From Gammaproteobacteria bacterium (GTDB taxonomy: Bacteria > Pseudomonadota > Gammaproteobacteria > DSM-16500), in assembly GCA_013286495.1 (NCBI GenBank), contig JABDFQ010000008.1, forward strand, positions 1 through 64,000: a stretch of 64,000 nucleotides of DNA, written 5' to 3'. Of this stretch, positions 26,541 to 35,549 are shown piece after piece. Below the pieces are notes generated by a model that saw only the letters and a program-made list of their open reading frames with translations, had not been told where the DNA came from and searched no databases. Within the stretch, counting starts at the first letter, position 1. The number at the start of each line of letters is the position of its first letter. Made by a program: the position numbers and the translations under genes.

Positions 26541-26587
26541 TCCTGGTTATGTTTCTAATTGGGTGTCTTTGCTTGCATGCGCGCGGG

Positions 26588-26651
26588 CCCTCACCCCTTC
26601 CCCCTCTCCCCTCGCTGAAAAGCGCTCCGGGAGAGGGGAAGCTCTTCGTCG
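26588..26651 (+). repeat. Family 2 palindromic repeat, copy F (right of DUF559 gene)
   Basis: A full forward copy whose CCCTCACCCC end faces the DUF559 gene, 47 bases upstream of its start. It mirrors copy E, so the gene sits in an inverted-repeat frame spanning 26114-26651. Confidence 0.88.
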
Positions 26652-26700
26652 TTATTTTCACAATAAATTGCCAGCAAAAACTCCCTACGGTGAGCTTCTT

Positions 26701-26746
26701 TGGGGCGAGCTGAGGATTGATAAGGTAAGTTTAGGAAATAACGACG
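26701..26746 (+). repeat. Copied tail of the RNase T gene
   Basis: TGGGGCGAGCTGAGGATT (26701-26718) is identical to the last codons of rnt at 25716-25733. AGGAAATAACGACG then matches the sequence just after rnt. The copy has no coding role here. Confidence 0.8.
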
Positions 26747-26805
26747 AAGAGCTTCCCCTCTCCCGGAGCGTTTTTCAGCGAGGGGAGAGGGGGAAGGGGT
26801 GAGGG
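26742..26805 (-). repeat. Family 2 palindromic repeat, copy G (inverted)
   Basis: A full inverted copy directly following the copied rnt tail and followed by a second copied peroxiredoxin tail. Confidence 0.87.
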
Positions 26806-26806
26806 C

Positions 26807-26832
26807 ACTTATGAACTACAACGATCCAGCTT
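26807..26832 (-). repeat. Copied tail of the peroxiredoxin gene (2)
   Basis: The same 26-base tail as at 26046-26071, followed by the same TTTTGTCATTATTTTC stretch, so the two are copies of one longer unit. Confidence 0.75.
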
Positions 26833-26874
26833 TTTTGTCATTATTTTCCCAATAAATTGCCAGCCAAAACTTCC

Positions 26875-26937
26875 TACGAAGAGCTTCCCCTCTCCCGGAG
26901 CGCTTTTCAGCGAGGGGAGAGGGGGAAGGGGTGAGGG
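26875..26937 (-). repeat. Family 2 palindromic repeat, copy H (inverted)
   Basis: The last copy of the nest, inverted, ending 12 bases before the peroxiredoxin stop codon. Confidence 0.87.
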
Positions 26938-26949
26938 CCCGCTTATAAA

Positions 26950-27555
26950 CTACAACGATCCAGCTTCTTTACCGAGATAATGTGCGATGCCTTCAGCAGT
27001 TGGCTTGATTCCCGTCTTGCCTTTGGTCCAGTTGGCTGGGCAGACTTCACCATGCTTTTCATGGAATTCGAGCGCATCGATCAAACGCAATAATTCATCG
27101 ACATTACGTCCCAATGGCAAATCATTGACGATTTGTGAGCGCACAATACCTTGCTTGTCGATAACAAATGCACCACGTAATGCAACATGAGCGGTTGGAT
27201 GCTCCACACCATAAGCTTGGCAAATCTGATGGTTTACATCGGCAATTAACGGATAACGCACTTGACCAATACCGCCATTGGCAACCGGAGTGTTACGCCA
27301 TGCGCTATGTGTAAATTGCGAGTCAATGGAAATACCCATGACTAATGTATTACGTGCTTCAAATTCCTGGATGCGATTATCGAGTGCGATCAATTCAGAA
27401 GGGCAAACAAAGGTAAAATCTAGCGGATAAAAAAAGATGATGGCGTATTTCTTTTCAATTTCCTGATGCAAGGTGAAGCTGTCATTGATTTCGCCATTGG
27501 CCATAACGGCAGCAGCAGTAAAATCCGGGGCTTTTTTGCCGACTAAAATATTCAT
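26950..27555 (-). CDS. Typical 2-Cys peroxiredoxin (AhpC/Prx)
   Basis: A 201-residue thiol peroxidase that reduces hydrogen peroxide and organic peroxides. The peroxidatic cysteine C51 is in DFTFVCPSE and the resolving cysteine C172 in GEVCPANW, the arrangement of AhpC-Prx1 enzymes; no ahpF is adjacent. Overall it resembles the thioredoxin-linked Prx1 subgroup (FHEKHGEVCPANWTKG). The 3' end abuts the repeat nest and has been copied into it twice. It is divergent from the arn-type genes. Confidence 0.94.
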   Translation of the reverse strand: MNILVGKKAPDFTAAAVMANGEINDSFTLHQEIEKKYAIIFFYPLDFTFVCPSELIALDNRIQEFEARNTLVMGISIDSQFTHSAWRNTPVANGGIGQVRYPLIADVNHQICQAYGVEHPTAHVALRGAFVIDKQGIVRSQIVNDLPLGRNVDELLRLIDALEFHEKHGEVCPANWTKGKTGIKPTAEGIAHYLGKEAGSL

Positions 27556-27670
27556 GATGATTCCTCATATACCAAAATTGGTCGCCAAGTATATCTGGAT
27601 TGTAAAAAATTTTGTATACTCGGCCGACGCGATCGCCACGTAAAACCTTAAAATCAACAGGTTGCCAAAC

Positions 27671-28039
27671 ATGATGATATTTGCCCTGATCCTTCTTGGT
27701 GTCTTACTGAACGTAGGCGCTCAGCTTTTGCTCAAAACCGGCATGAGCCAGATTGGCCATTTCGAATTCACCATGGCAAATGCTTTCCCAGTCGGCATGA
27801 AAGTCATTGCCAATACACCGATCATTAGCGGTTTATGTCTGTACGTCGTCAGTGTCGGCGTGTGGTTACTGGTGCTTTCACGCGTACAAGTGAGTTATGC
27901 CTATCCCATGCTCAGCATGGGTTATGTTATCAATGCTATCGCTGCTTATTATTTATTCGGCGAACCACTCAGCTCCATGCGTATGCTGGGAATATTCATC
28001 ATTATTGCTGGCGTGTATGTCGTTGCCAAAACCACTTGA
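27671..28039 (+). CDS. Small EamA/SMR-type flippase (ArnE/ArnF-like)
   Basis: A 122-residue membrane protein with four hydrophobic segments. It has the SMR/EamA half-size pattern (LLNVGAQLLLKTGM near the start, PMLSMGYVINAIAAYYLFGE later) seen in ArnE and ArnF, which flip undecaprenyl-phosphate-L-Ara4N across the inner membrane. A partner subunit is usual, but only one gene is present here. An upstream in-frame TTG at 27662 is less likely than ATG 27671. It is followed after 10 bases by arnB, which supports the arn role. Confidence 0.8.
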   Translation: MMIFALILLGVLLNVGAQLLLKTGMSQIGHFEFTMANAFPVGMKVIANTPIISGLCLYVVSVGVWLLVLSRVQVSYAYPMLSMGYVINAIAAYYLFGEPLSSMRMLGIFIIIAGVYVVAKTT

Positions 28040-28049
28040 AGGAAATCCC

Positions 28050-29201
28050 ATGTCTGATGACTTCTTACCGTTTTCCCGTCCCTCCATTAGTCAGGCAGCC
28101 ATTGATGATGTTGTTGCTTGCCTGAAAAGCGGCTGGATTACCACTGGCCCACGTGTTGCACAATTTACCGATGCACTTAAGGATTATTTTCATGCCGCAC
28201 ATGCCTTACCTCTCATGTCTGCAACCACTGGCTTGCATTTCGCCTTGCTAGCCATGCAGCTCGAACCTGGTGATGAAGTCATTACGACACCATTAACTTT
28301 CGCAGCTACCTTGAATTCGATCGTACTCGCTGGCGGCAAACCAGTTCTGGTTGATATTGATCCCACGACATTGAATATGGACCTCAATTTGCTGGAAGAA
28401 GCGATTACAGAACGTACACGCGTAATTATTCCGGTGCATTTTGCTGGTTTGCCGGTTGATCTTGACTGGTTATATGAAATTGCCAACAAGCATGGTTTAC
28501 GAGTTCTTGAAGATGCGGCGCATGCGATGGGTTCAGAATATAAAGGCAAGCGCATCGGCAGTTTTGGCGATACGCAAGTATTCAGTTTCCATCCCAATAA
28601 AAATATGACAACCGGTGAAGGTGGTTGTGTGGTCACACGCGATCAGGAGCTGGCAGAGCAGATTGCGCGTTTGCGTTTTCACGGCATTGATAGGCAAGCA
28701 TTCAATCGTTATGGAAAAAATGGTAGTCAGGATTATGAAATTGTCATGCCGGGTTTCAAATCCAATATGACGGATATCCAGGCAGCGATTGGCATTCATC
28801 AGTTGAAGGAATTAGCGGGATTTATCACGCGACGCAATGAACTGGCTGCACGTTATCAGGAAGCGCTGGCTGATTGGCAGCAATGGACATTGCCGACTGC
28901 GCCTGCGTACGAACATTTGCATTCCTGGCATATTTACACACCGCTTTTGAATGAAGAAGCAGCAAAAATGAATCGTGATGAATTCATGCTGGCGATGAAA
29001 GAAAAAAATATTGGAACAGGTTTGCATTATCGCGCTGTGCATTTATATCCATATTATCGTCAGGCGTTTGATTTTAAGTTGGGTGATTTTCCAAAAGCGG
29101 AAGATGTCTGCGAACGTATTGTCAGTCTTCCATTATTTCCTTCCATGACCGATGCCGATCACGATCGCGTACTGGATGTGATGTATACGATTTTTAATTA
29201 G
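28050..29201 (+). CDS. arnB: UDP-Ara4O aminotransferase ArnB
   Basis: A 383-residue PLP aminotransferase of the DegT/DnrJ family that makes UDP-L-Ara4N from the 4-keto sugar and glutamate. The N terminus LPFSRPSISQAAIDDV and the VVACLKSGWITTGP segment match ArnB. The PLP lysine is K184 in SFHPNKNMTTGEGG, and EDAAHAMGSEYKGK is the typical cofactor loop. ATG 28050 has GAAGGA just ahead; the longer open frame upstream overlaps the flippase gene and is not used. It is flanked by the flippase and the decarboxylase in one operon. Confidence 0.9.
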   Translation: MSDDFLPFSRPSISQAAIDDVVACLKSGWITTGPRVAQFTDALKDYFHAAHALPLMSATTGLHFALLAMQLEPGDEVITTPLTFAATLNSIVLAGGKPVLVDIDPTTLNMDLNLLEEAITERTRVIIPVHFAGLPVDLDWLYEIANKHGLRVLEDAAHAMGSEYKGKRIGSFGDTQVFSFHPNKNMTTGEGGCVVTRDQELAEQIARLRFHGIDRQAFNRYGKNGSQDYEIVMPGFKSNMTDIQAAIGIHQLKELAGFITRRNELAARYQEALADWQQWTLPTAPAYEHLHSWHIYTPLLNEEAAKMNRDEFMLAMKEKNIGTGLHYRAVHLYPYYRQAFDFKLGDFPKAEDVCERIVSLPLFPSMTDADHDRVLDVMYTIFN

Positions 29202-29210
29202 GTATTGAAT

Positions 29211-30224
29211 ATGAAAATTTTAATTTTAGGTGCAAATGGTTTTATTGGCAGTCATTTGAGTGAAGAGATTCTTGATAAAACTGATTGGCAAATTTATGCA
29301 ATGGATTTGGCAGATGATAAATTATCGGCTTGTCTTGCTCATGATCGTTTTCATTTTTTTATCGGCGATATGCTCAAGGAAAAGAACTGGATACGTGAAC
29401 GTGTGAAAGAATGCGATGTCATATTGCCACTGGTTGCAGTTGCAACACCTGCATTATATGTACAAGATCCCTTGCGTGTATTTGAACTGGATTTTGAGGC
29501 GAATCTTGAAATCGTGCGTTTGTGTGCAGAATATAAAAAACGCGTGATTTTCCCATCGACATCTGAAGTGTATGGCATGTGTACCGATACAGAATTTGAT
29601 GAAGAAAAAAGTCATCTGGTCACAGGCCCCATTCATCGTGAGCGCTGGATATATTCCACGTCCAAGCAATTAATGGATCGTGTCATTTATGCAATGGGAA
29701 AACATCAGGATTTGGCTTTTTCCCTGTTTCGACCGTTCAACTGGTATGGTCCACGCCTCGATAATGTATTTAATCCCAAGCCGGGAGGTTCGCGTGTATT
29801 AACGCAATTTATTGGTAATATTTTGCGTGGTGAAAATATTAATCTGGTTGGGGGTGGTTTGCAGCAACGCTGTTTTACTTATATCGATGATGGTATTAAT
29901 GCCTTGATGCGTATTATCGAAAATAAAAATAATGTTGCGCACAATCAGATTTTTAATGTTGGAAATCCGACAGAAAATATTTCCATTCGTCAGTTAGCAG
30001 AAATGCTGGTGCAGATGATTATTGCGAATTATCCAAAGTATGCAGATGCAGCGAGCAATGTAAAATTGCTGGATGTGGATGCAAAAAATTATTTCGGTGA
30101 AGGTTATCAGGATGTGTCATTGCGCGTGCCATCCATTCAGCGCGCACGCGATGTGCTCAACTGGGAACCGCGCATCGCTGTGATGGAAGGATTGAAAAAG
30201 ACGCTGGATTTTTATTTGAATTAA
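29211..30224 (+). CDS. UDP-glucuronate decarboxylase, ArnA C-terminal-type
   Basis: A 337-residue short-chain-dehydrogenase-fold enzyme that resembles the C-terminal half of ArnA, which oxidatively decarboxylates UDP-glucuronate to UDP-Ara4O. Visible features are the NAD loop LGANGFIG, STSEVYG, the YxxxK pair in IYSTSKQLMD, RPFNWYGPRLDN and LQQRCFTYIDDGI. The N-terminal formyltransferase half of ArnA is absent, so this is a stand-alone decarboxylase. ATG 29211 (AGG at 29200-29202) is preferred over TTG 29205. No arnC or arnD follows; they must lie elsewhere if the pathway is complete. Confidence 0.88.
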   Translation: MKILILGANGFIGSHLSEEILDKTDWQIYAMDLADDKLSACLAHDRFHFFIGDMLKEKNWIRERVKECDVILPLVAVATPALYVQDPLRVFELDFEANLEIVRLCAEYKKRVIFPSTSEVYGMCTDTEFDEEKSHLVTGPIHRERWIYSTSKQLMDRVIYAMGKHQDLAFSLFRPFNWYGPRLDNVFNPKPGGSRVLTQFIGNILRGENINLVGGGLQQRCFTYIDDGINALMRIIENKNNVAHNQIFNVGNPTENISIRQLAEMLVQMIIANYPKYADAASNVKLLDVDAKNYFGEGYQDVSLRVPSIQRARDVLNWEPRIAVMEGLKKTLDFYLN

Positions 30225-30254
30225 ATGATTATTTTCATATTTTTTGCCAAATAT

Positions 30255-30282
30255 TTGACAATTTATAATTAAAATATATAAT
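30255..30282 (+). promoter_or_regulatory. Promoter of the AbiE locus with AT-rich inverted repeats
   Basis: TTGACA (30255-30260) and TATAAT (30277-30282) are perfect boxes spaced 16 bases apart. The -10 box lies in an imperfect palindrome (ATATATAATTATTATATAT). AbiEi antitoxins repress their own promoter at inverted repeats, so this is a fitting operator. Confidence 0.65.
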
Positions 30283-30315
30283 TATTATATATTTTGATGA
30301 TATTAGAGCAAAAAA

Positions 30316-31128
30316 ATGAAGATAAAAGAATTCTTTATAACTCATCCTGTATTTCGGTTCGAAGAATTTGGCGCTTACATGAGTGCTCTGGGGACTGATC
30401 GTCCTGAAAGTTGGCGCCAGCAATTGAGCTACCATCGAAAGGTTGGGAATCTTGTTCATATTCGTAAATTTCTATATGCAGTAAATCCTGTTTTTAGTAA
30501 AGAGCAAAGTGTTGATCCTTATCTTTTAGCCGGCAAAATTAGTCTGGATTCTATTCTTGCATATCATACTGCGTTAGAGTTGCATGGCATCGCGTATACC
30601 ACATTTAATAAATTGATGTATTTATCAAAAAGACAAATTCTACCTTTTTCATATGAAGCTCAAAGTTTCCGATCTATTTCTCCGCCAAGGATGTTAATAA
30701 AAAAAGATCATGCTGAATTTGGAATTGAGGAAATTAATCATAATGGAATGAAAATTAAGATTACTAGCCTGGAACGTACCATGGTAGACGTGCTTGATCG
30801 ACCTGATTTAGGCGGTGGCTGGGAAGAGATTTGGCGATCGCTTGATAATATTACTCAATGCAATATGGATAAGCTTATTCAGTACGCATTGTTTTTGAAA
30901 AACTCAACGACAATTGCCAAGTTAGGATTTTTTCTCGAGCAACGACCGCATTATTTAGCTCCTAATGAAAAATACATAAAAAAACTTTTAACTTTTGTCT
31001 CAAAGCAAGCTCATTACATGGATAGAGATGAGCGTACTCGAGGAAAATATATTGAGAGGTGGAAGTTGATGGTTCCACTTTCAATTATCAATCGAACATG
31101 GGAAGAAACGAATGTTGAGAATGTCTGA
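30316..31128 (+). CDS. abiEi: AbiEi-family type IV antitoxin / autorepressor
   Basis: A 270-residue protein of the AbiEi family. The N-terminal 80 residues form a winged-helix-like DNA-binding region (WRQQLSYHRKVGNLVHIRKF). The middle carries the family's LDSILAYHTALELHGIAYTT and the conserved KITSLERTMVDVLDRPDLGGGWEEIW. It counters its toxin without direct binding (type IV) and represses the operon. The toxin gene starts inside its last codons, an overlap of 17 bases. A strong promoter and AT-rich palindrome lie just upstream. Confidence 0.88.
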   Translation: MKIKEFFITHPVFRFEEFGAYMSALGTDRPESWRQQLSYHRKVGNLVHIRKFLYAVNPVFSKEQSVDPYLLAGKISLDSILAYHTALELHGIAYTTFNKLMYLSKRQILPFSYEAQSFRSISPPRMLIKKDHAEFGIEEINHNGMKIKITSLERTMVDVLDRPDLGGGWEEIWRSLDNITQCNMDKLIQYALFLKNSTTIAKLGFFLEQRPHYLAPNEKYIKKLLTFVSKQAHYMDRDERTRGKYIERWKLMVPLSIINRTWEETNVENV

Positions 31129-32071
31129 GCAAGAATTAAAACAAGAGGCACAATTTAAAGGCTATCGACCTGAAATGCTTGAAAAGGTATATCACTTATT
31201 AAATTTACTTGAAGAATTTATGTCAGTTTCTTATTTATCAGAAAGAATAGCATTGAAAGGTGGTACAGCAATTAATCTGTTTTGCACTGATCAATTTCCG
31301 AGATTATCGGTTGATCTTGATTTTAATTATGTTGGTGCTATTGATAAAAATATTATGCAACAAGAAAAGCCAGAGCTTGAGCGCGTTTTGCTTGATATAT
31401 GCCAGAGGCGACAATATGGATTACATCGTAATCCTGGCAATCATGCGGGCGGTAAAACAGTATTAACATACCAAAGTATCACAGGCACAAAGGGTCGTCT
31501 TGAGCTTGACCTCAATTATGTTTATCGAATACCGCTTTGGAATGCTCAGTGGCGTTCATCTCCACCTTGGCCGAAGGAGACAAAAGCAAAGGTGCTGGAT
31601 ATTCATGAGTTGGCTGCAGGTAAATTAAATGCTTTATTGGAGCGAGAGGTGAGCCGTGATTTATTTGATAGCCATCAACTATTGACAAAATGGCCGCTGG
31701 AAATTGAAAAACTTAGACTCGCATTTACTATTTATGCAGGTATGAGAAAACAGGAATGGAGTGAGTTAAGAATAGATAAAATAAAATTTTCGGTGAAAGA
31801 TATTCGCAACAAATTATTACCGGTTTTAAAAGAAAGCGAAATTCCTGGCACACGATTTCCCTTAATTGAAAAATGGGCAAAAAACATGGTTGATGAATGC
31901 AAAACAGCACTTGAAATGATTTTGCCATTTAGGGATAACGAAATTGAATTTTTGAATGCATTGCAGAAGCGCGGTGAAATACGAGCGGATTTCCTCTGTT
32001 CCGATAAGATTTTTTGTGAAAGGCTGACTGTTCATCCGTTATTGCTTTGGCGCGCACAACAATTGAAATGA
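31112..32071 (+). CDS. abiEii: AbiEii-family nucleotidyltransferase toxin
   Basis: A 319-residue nucleotidyltransferase of the AbiEii/AbiGii toxin family, the toxic half of a type IV toxin-antitoxin and abortive phage infection system. The active-site motif is intact: ALKGGTAINLF (GG at 50-51) and LSVDLDFNYV (D68, D70). DIHELAAGKLNALLERE is the conserved downstream helix. It overlaps AbiEi by 17 bases; ATG 31112 is used, with ATG 31121 as the alternative. A third gene follows after 16 bases. Confidence 0.88.
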   Translation: MLRMSEQELKQEAQFKGYRPEMLEKVYHLLNLLEEFMSVSYLSERIALKGGTAINLFCTDQFPRLSVDLDFNYVGAIDKNIMQQEKPELERVLLDICQRRQYGLHRNPGNHAGGKTVLTYQSITGTKGRLELDLNYVYRIPLWNAQWRSSPPWPKETKAKVLDIHELAAGKLNALLEREVSRDLFDSHQLLTKWPLEIEKLRLAFTIYAGMRKQEWSELRIDKIKFSVKDIRNKLLPVLKESEIPGTRFPLIEKWAKNMVDECKTALEMILPFRDNEIEFLNALQKRGEIRADFLCSDKIFCERLTVHPLLLWRAQQLK

Positions 32072-32087
32072 AATTAAGGAGAGAGTT

Positions 32088-32516
32088 ATGTGTTTGTTGG
32101 TGTTACACAAAAAGTTGCATGAAAGTTTTGAACCTGCGATCAAGATAGATATCTTGCGAGCATTATTAAAGTTTCAAAAGGAAGAAGAAAGATTTATGAA
32201 TCATGTAGAACCGTTATGCGATAGGCTGTCGCAACATAAAAAAAATAAAATAATAAAAGCATTGGAAGGGCTTTCAAAGTGTGGTTATGTCAGAGGTTCG
32301 GATACAGTTAAATCACAGCGATATATCACTGAAGAAGGGAAGAATTTTCTTAAATCATTCGAACAATTTTCTCAAAAATCGTTGTTAGGGAAAATAACCT
32401 GGTGGTATCAGAATAGGCTGGATGGTTTATGGAAAATAATAAAGATCATAATTTTTTTAATGACCCTGCTTTATGGGGCAATAAAAATAGGAATGCTAAT
32501 TTTTTCAGGCCAATGA
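32088..32516 (+). CDS. Unrecognised membrane-anchored protein linked to the AbiE locus
   Basis: A 142-residue protein with no domain I can name. The first 90 residues resemble a winged-helix (KNKIIKALEGLSKCGYVRGS, then a beta-wing-like SQRYITEEGKNFL). The C terminus is a single hydrophobic segment (IIKIIIFLMTLLYGAIKIGM), so it is probably tail-anchored in the membrane. It has a strong AAGGAGAGAG ribosome-binding site 16 bases after AbiEii and is likely in the same operon. AbiE loci are usually two genes, so this may be an accessory part or an unrelated passenger. Confidence 0.65.
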   Translation: MCLLVLHKKLHESFEPAIKIDILRALLKFQKEEERFMNHVEPLCDRLSQHKKNKIIKALEGLSKCGYVRGSDTVKSQRYITEEGKNFLKSFEQFSQKSLLGKITWWYQNRLDGLWKIIKIIIFLMTLLYGAIKIGMLIFSGQ

Positions 32517-32585
32517 TAAAAGTTAGATAACATACATCTCAGAATTATCCTGGAACTTAAATCAAGTCTGGAGCGTCCAGATTCC

Positions 32586-34111
<1,526 letters not shown>

Positions 34112-34261
34112 ATTGTTCTATCAGAAAATCGAGGTTGCCATTTTTTGCATATTTTTATCTGTTTTGCAACTAGGGTAAGAAAAATTGGGTTTTATCAGGA
34201 ATGACTTTAATTCAATCAAGTATTTGAATAATTTGATTTAAATACTATTAGTCGGCAAAAC

Positions 34262-34301
34262 TTGAATATTTATATTAAATGTATATACTGTATGTATATA
34301 C
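34262..34301 (+). promoter_or_regulatory. vapBC promoter and operator
   Basis: TTGAAT (34262-34267) and TATACT (34284-34289) are spaced 16 bases apart. GTATATAC occurs at 34281-34288 and 34294-34301 around a 5-base centre; each half is itself palindromic. This is the typical place for VapBC autorepression. Confidence 0.6.
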
Positions 34302-34332
34302 CAAAAAGCAGCAAAAAGCGGAGATAAACCTC

Positions 34333-34563
34333 ATGAAATTCGCAAAAATATTTAAATCAGGTAATTCACAAGCTTTGCGCTTGCCCAAGGAATTTCAATT
34401 TCAAAGTAGGGAAGTTGAAATATTTCGATGCGGCAATGATGTGATTTTGCGAGAAAAACCTAAAAATTTAAAACATGCTTTTGAATTGTTAACCAGTTTG
34501 CCTGAGGATTTCTTTTCGGAATCCCGGGAAGATTCCTTACCGCAAGACAGGGAGTTTTTTTAA
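34333..34563 (+). CDS. vapB: VapB-type antitoxin (AbrB/MazE fold)
   Basis: A 76-residue antitoxin with a swapped-hairpin DNA-binding N terminus (AKIFKSGNSQALRLPKEFQF) and an acidic C-terminal tail (LPEDFFSESREDSLPQ) that should wrap the toxin. The open frame extends to 34279, but that lies inside the promoter, and GGAG at 34320-34323 supports ATG 34333. The toxin start codon overlaps its stop by one base. It should repress the operator described just upstream together with VapC. Confidence 0.88.
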   Translation: MKFAKIFKSGNSQALRLPKEFQFQSREVEIFRCGNDVILREKPKNLKHAFELLTSLPEDFFSESREDSLPQDREFF

Positions 34564-34967
34564 TGAAAGTGAAGTATTTACTAGACACAAATATTTGTAT
34601 TTATATTGCCAAACAAAAACCTGTTACCGTTTTGAGAAAATTTGAAAAACTCGGCGTTGGTGAAATAGCCATGTCAACGATCACTTATGGTGAACTTTTA
34701 TATGGCGCTAATAAAAGTCACTTTCCTGATCAGACGCATCAGAAGTTGGCTGATCTAACGATGTTTATACCGGTTTTACCATTAAATTCTGATGTAGCTG
34801 AACATTATGGTGATATAAGGGCAAATCTTGAGAAGATTGGTAAACCAATTGGTAATAATGATCTCTGGATTGCTTCTCATGCGCGTGCTTTGCAAGTGAT
34901 CCTGGCAACAAATAATACAAAAGAATTTACGCGTGTACCAAATTTAAGAATTGAAAATTGGGTTTAA
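34563..34967 (+). CDS. vapC: VapC-type PIN-domain toxin
   Basis: A 134-residue PIN-domain ribonuclease. Catalytic acids are visible: D8 in LLDTNIC, E44 in TYGELLYG and D100 in GNNDLWIASHA, with TNNTKEF near the end. VapC toxins cleave initiator tRNA or rRNA. The motifs GKPIGNNDLWIA and ATNNTKEFTRVPNL resemble the enterobacterial VapC that cuts tRNA(fMet). It overlaps vapB by one base. No defect is visible. Confidence 0.92.
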   Translation: MKVKYLLDTNICIYIAKQKPVTVLRKFEKLGVGEIAMSTITYGELLYGANKSHFPDQTHQKLADLTMFIPVLPLNSDVAEHYGDIRANLEKIGKPIGNNDLWIASHARALQVILATNNTKEFTRVPNLRIENWV

Positions 34968-34979
34968 TATTGGTTTATA

Positions 34980-35549
34980 ATGACCGCCATGATAACTCCC
35001 ATCTCCATCAATCCAGACACTGGGCTGCTTGAGCCAGTTACTTTTTATGCCTCACCGCATCAGGATGAACGTCCTCTCGTTATGCCTATCGATATGATCG
35101 TCATCCACGGCATTAGTTTGCCGAAAGGTGAATTTGGATCGGATAACATACGCGACTTTTTTTGCGGCTCGCTGGATTTTGCTGCACATCCATCTTTTGC
35201 TGATATCGCGACATTGCGCGTCTCCGCGCATTTACTGATTCAGCGTACGGGTGAAATTATACAATTTGTTCCCTTTGTTAAACGTGCCTGGCACGCAGGC
35301 GAATCTTGTTTTGCAGGAAGAACGCGCTGCAATGATTTTTCCATTGGGATAGAATTGGAAGGCACTGATGATCACCCTTATGAAGATATTCAATATCAGC
35401 AATTAGGCGCAGTGATTAACTTGCTAAGACAAACTTATCCTGATATTAAAAAGGACAGAATTGTTGGACATGTTGATATCGCACCTGAACGCAAGACAGA
35501 TCCTGGACCTGCATTTGACTGGGAAAATTTAAAAGGAAGATTAGCATGA
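34980..35549 (+). CDS. ampD: 1,6-anhydro-N-acetylmuramoyl-L-alanine amidase AmpD
   Basis: A 189-residue cytoplasmic zinc amidase that recycles muropeptides. The zinc ligands are H43 (MIVIHGISLP), H164 (GHVDIAPE) and D174 (KTDPGPAF), with the same spacing as E. coli H34/H154/D164; E125 in SIGIELEG is the conserved acid. It lacks a signal peptide, consistent with the cytosol. An ATG nine bases downstream is an alternative start. It overlaps ampE by four bases. Confidence 0.95.
   Translation: MTAMITPISINPDTGLLEPVTFYASPHQDERPLVMPIDMIVIHGISLPKGEFGSDNIRDFFCGSLDFAAHPSFADIATLRVSAHLLIQRTGEIIQFVPFVKRAWHAGESCFAGRTRCNDFSIGIELEGTDDHPYEDIQYQQLGAVINLLRQTYPDIKKDRIVGHVDIAPERKTDPGPAFDWENLKGRLA

Noticed and set aside
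25789-26937. Closely spaced repeats resembling a CRISPR array
   Set aside because: Copies are irregularly spaced, occur in both orientations, include partial copies and duplicated gene ends, and there are no cas genes. They are palindromic REP-like elements.
27897-28049. Extended ArnB N terminus overlapping the flippase gene
   Set aside because: It is a shadow of the flippase reading frame; ATG 28050 has a ribosome-binding site and matches the family start.
34279-34332. Longer N terminus for VapB from ATG 34279
   Set aside because: This start falls inside the promoter and operator (TATACT at 34284-34289) and the extra residues do not fit the AbrB fold; ATG 34333 has GGAG upstream.
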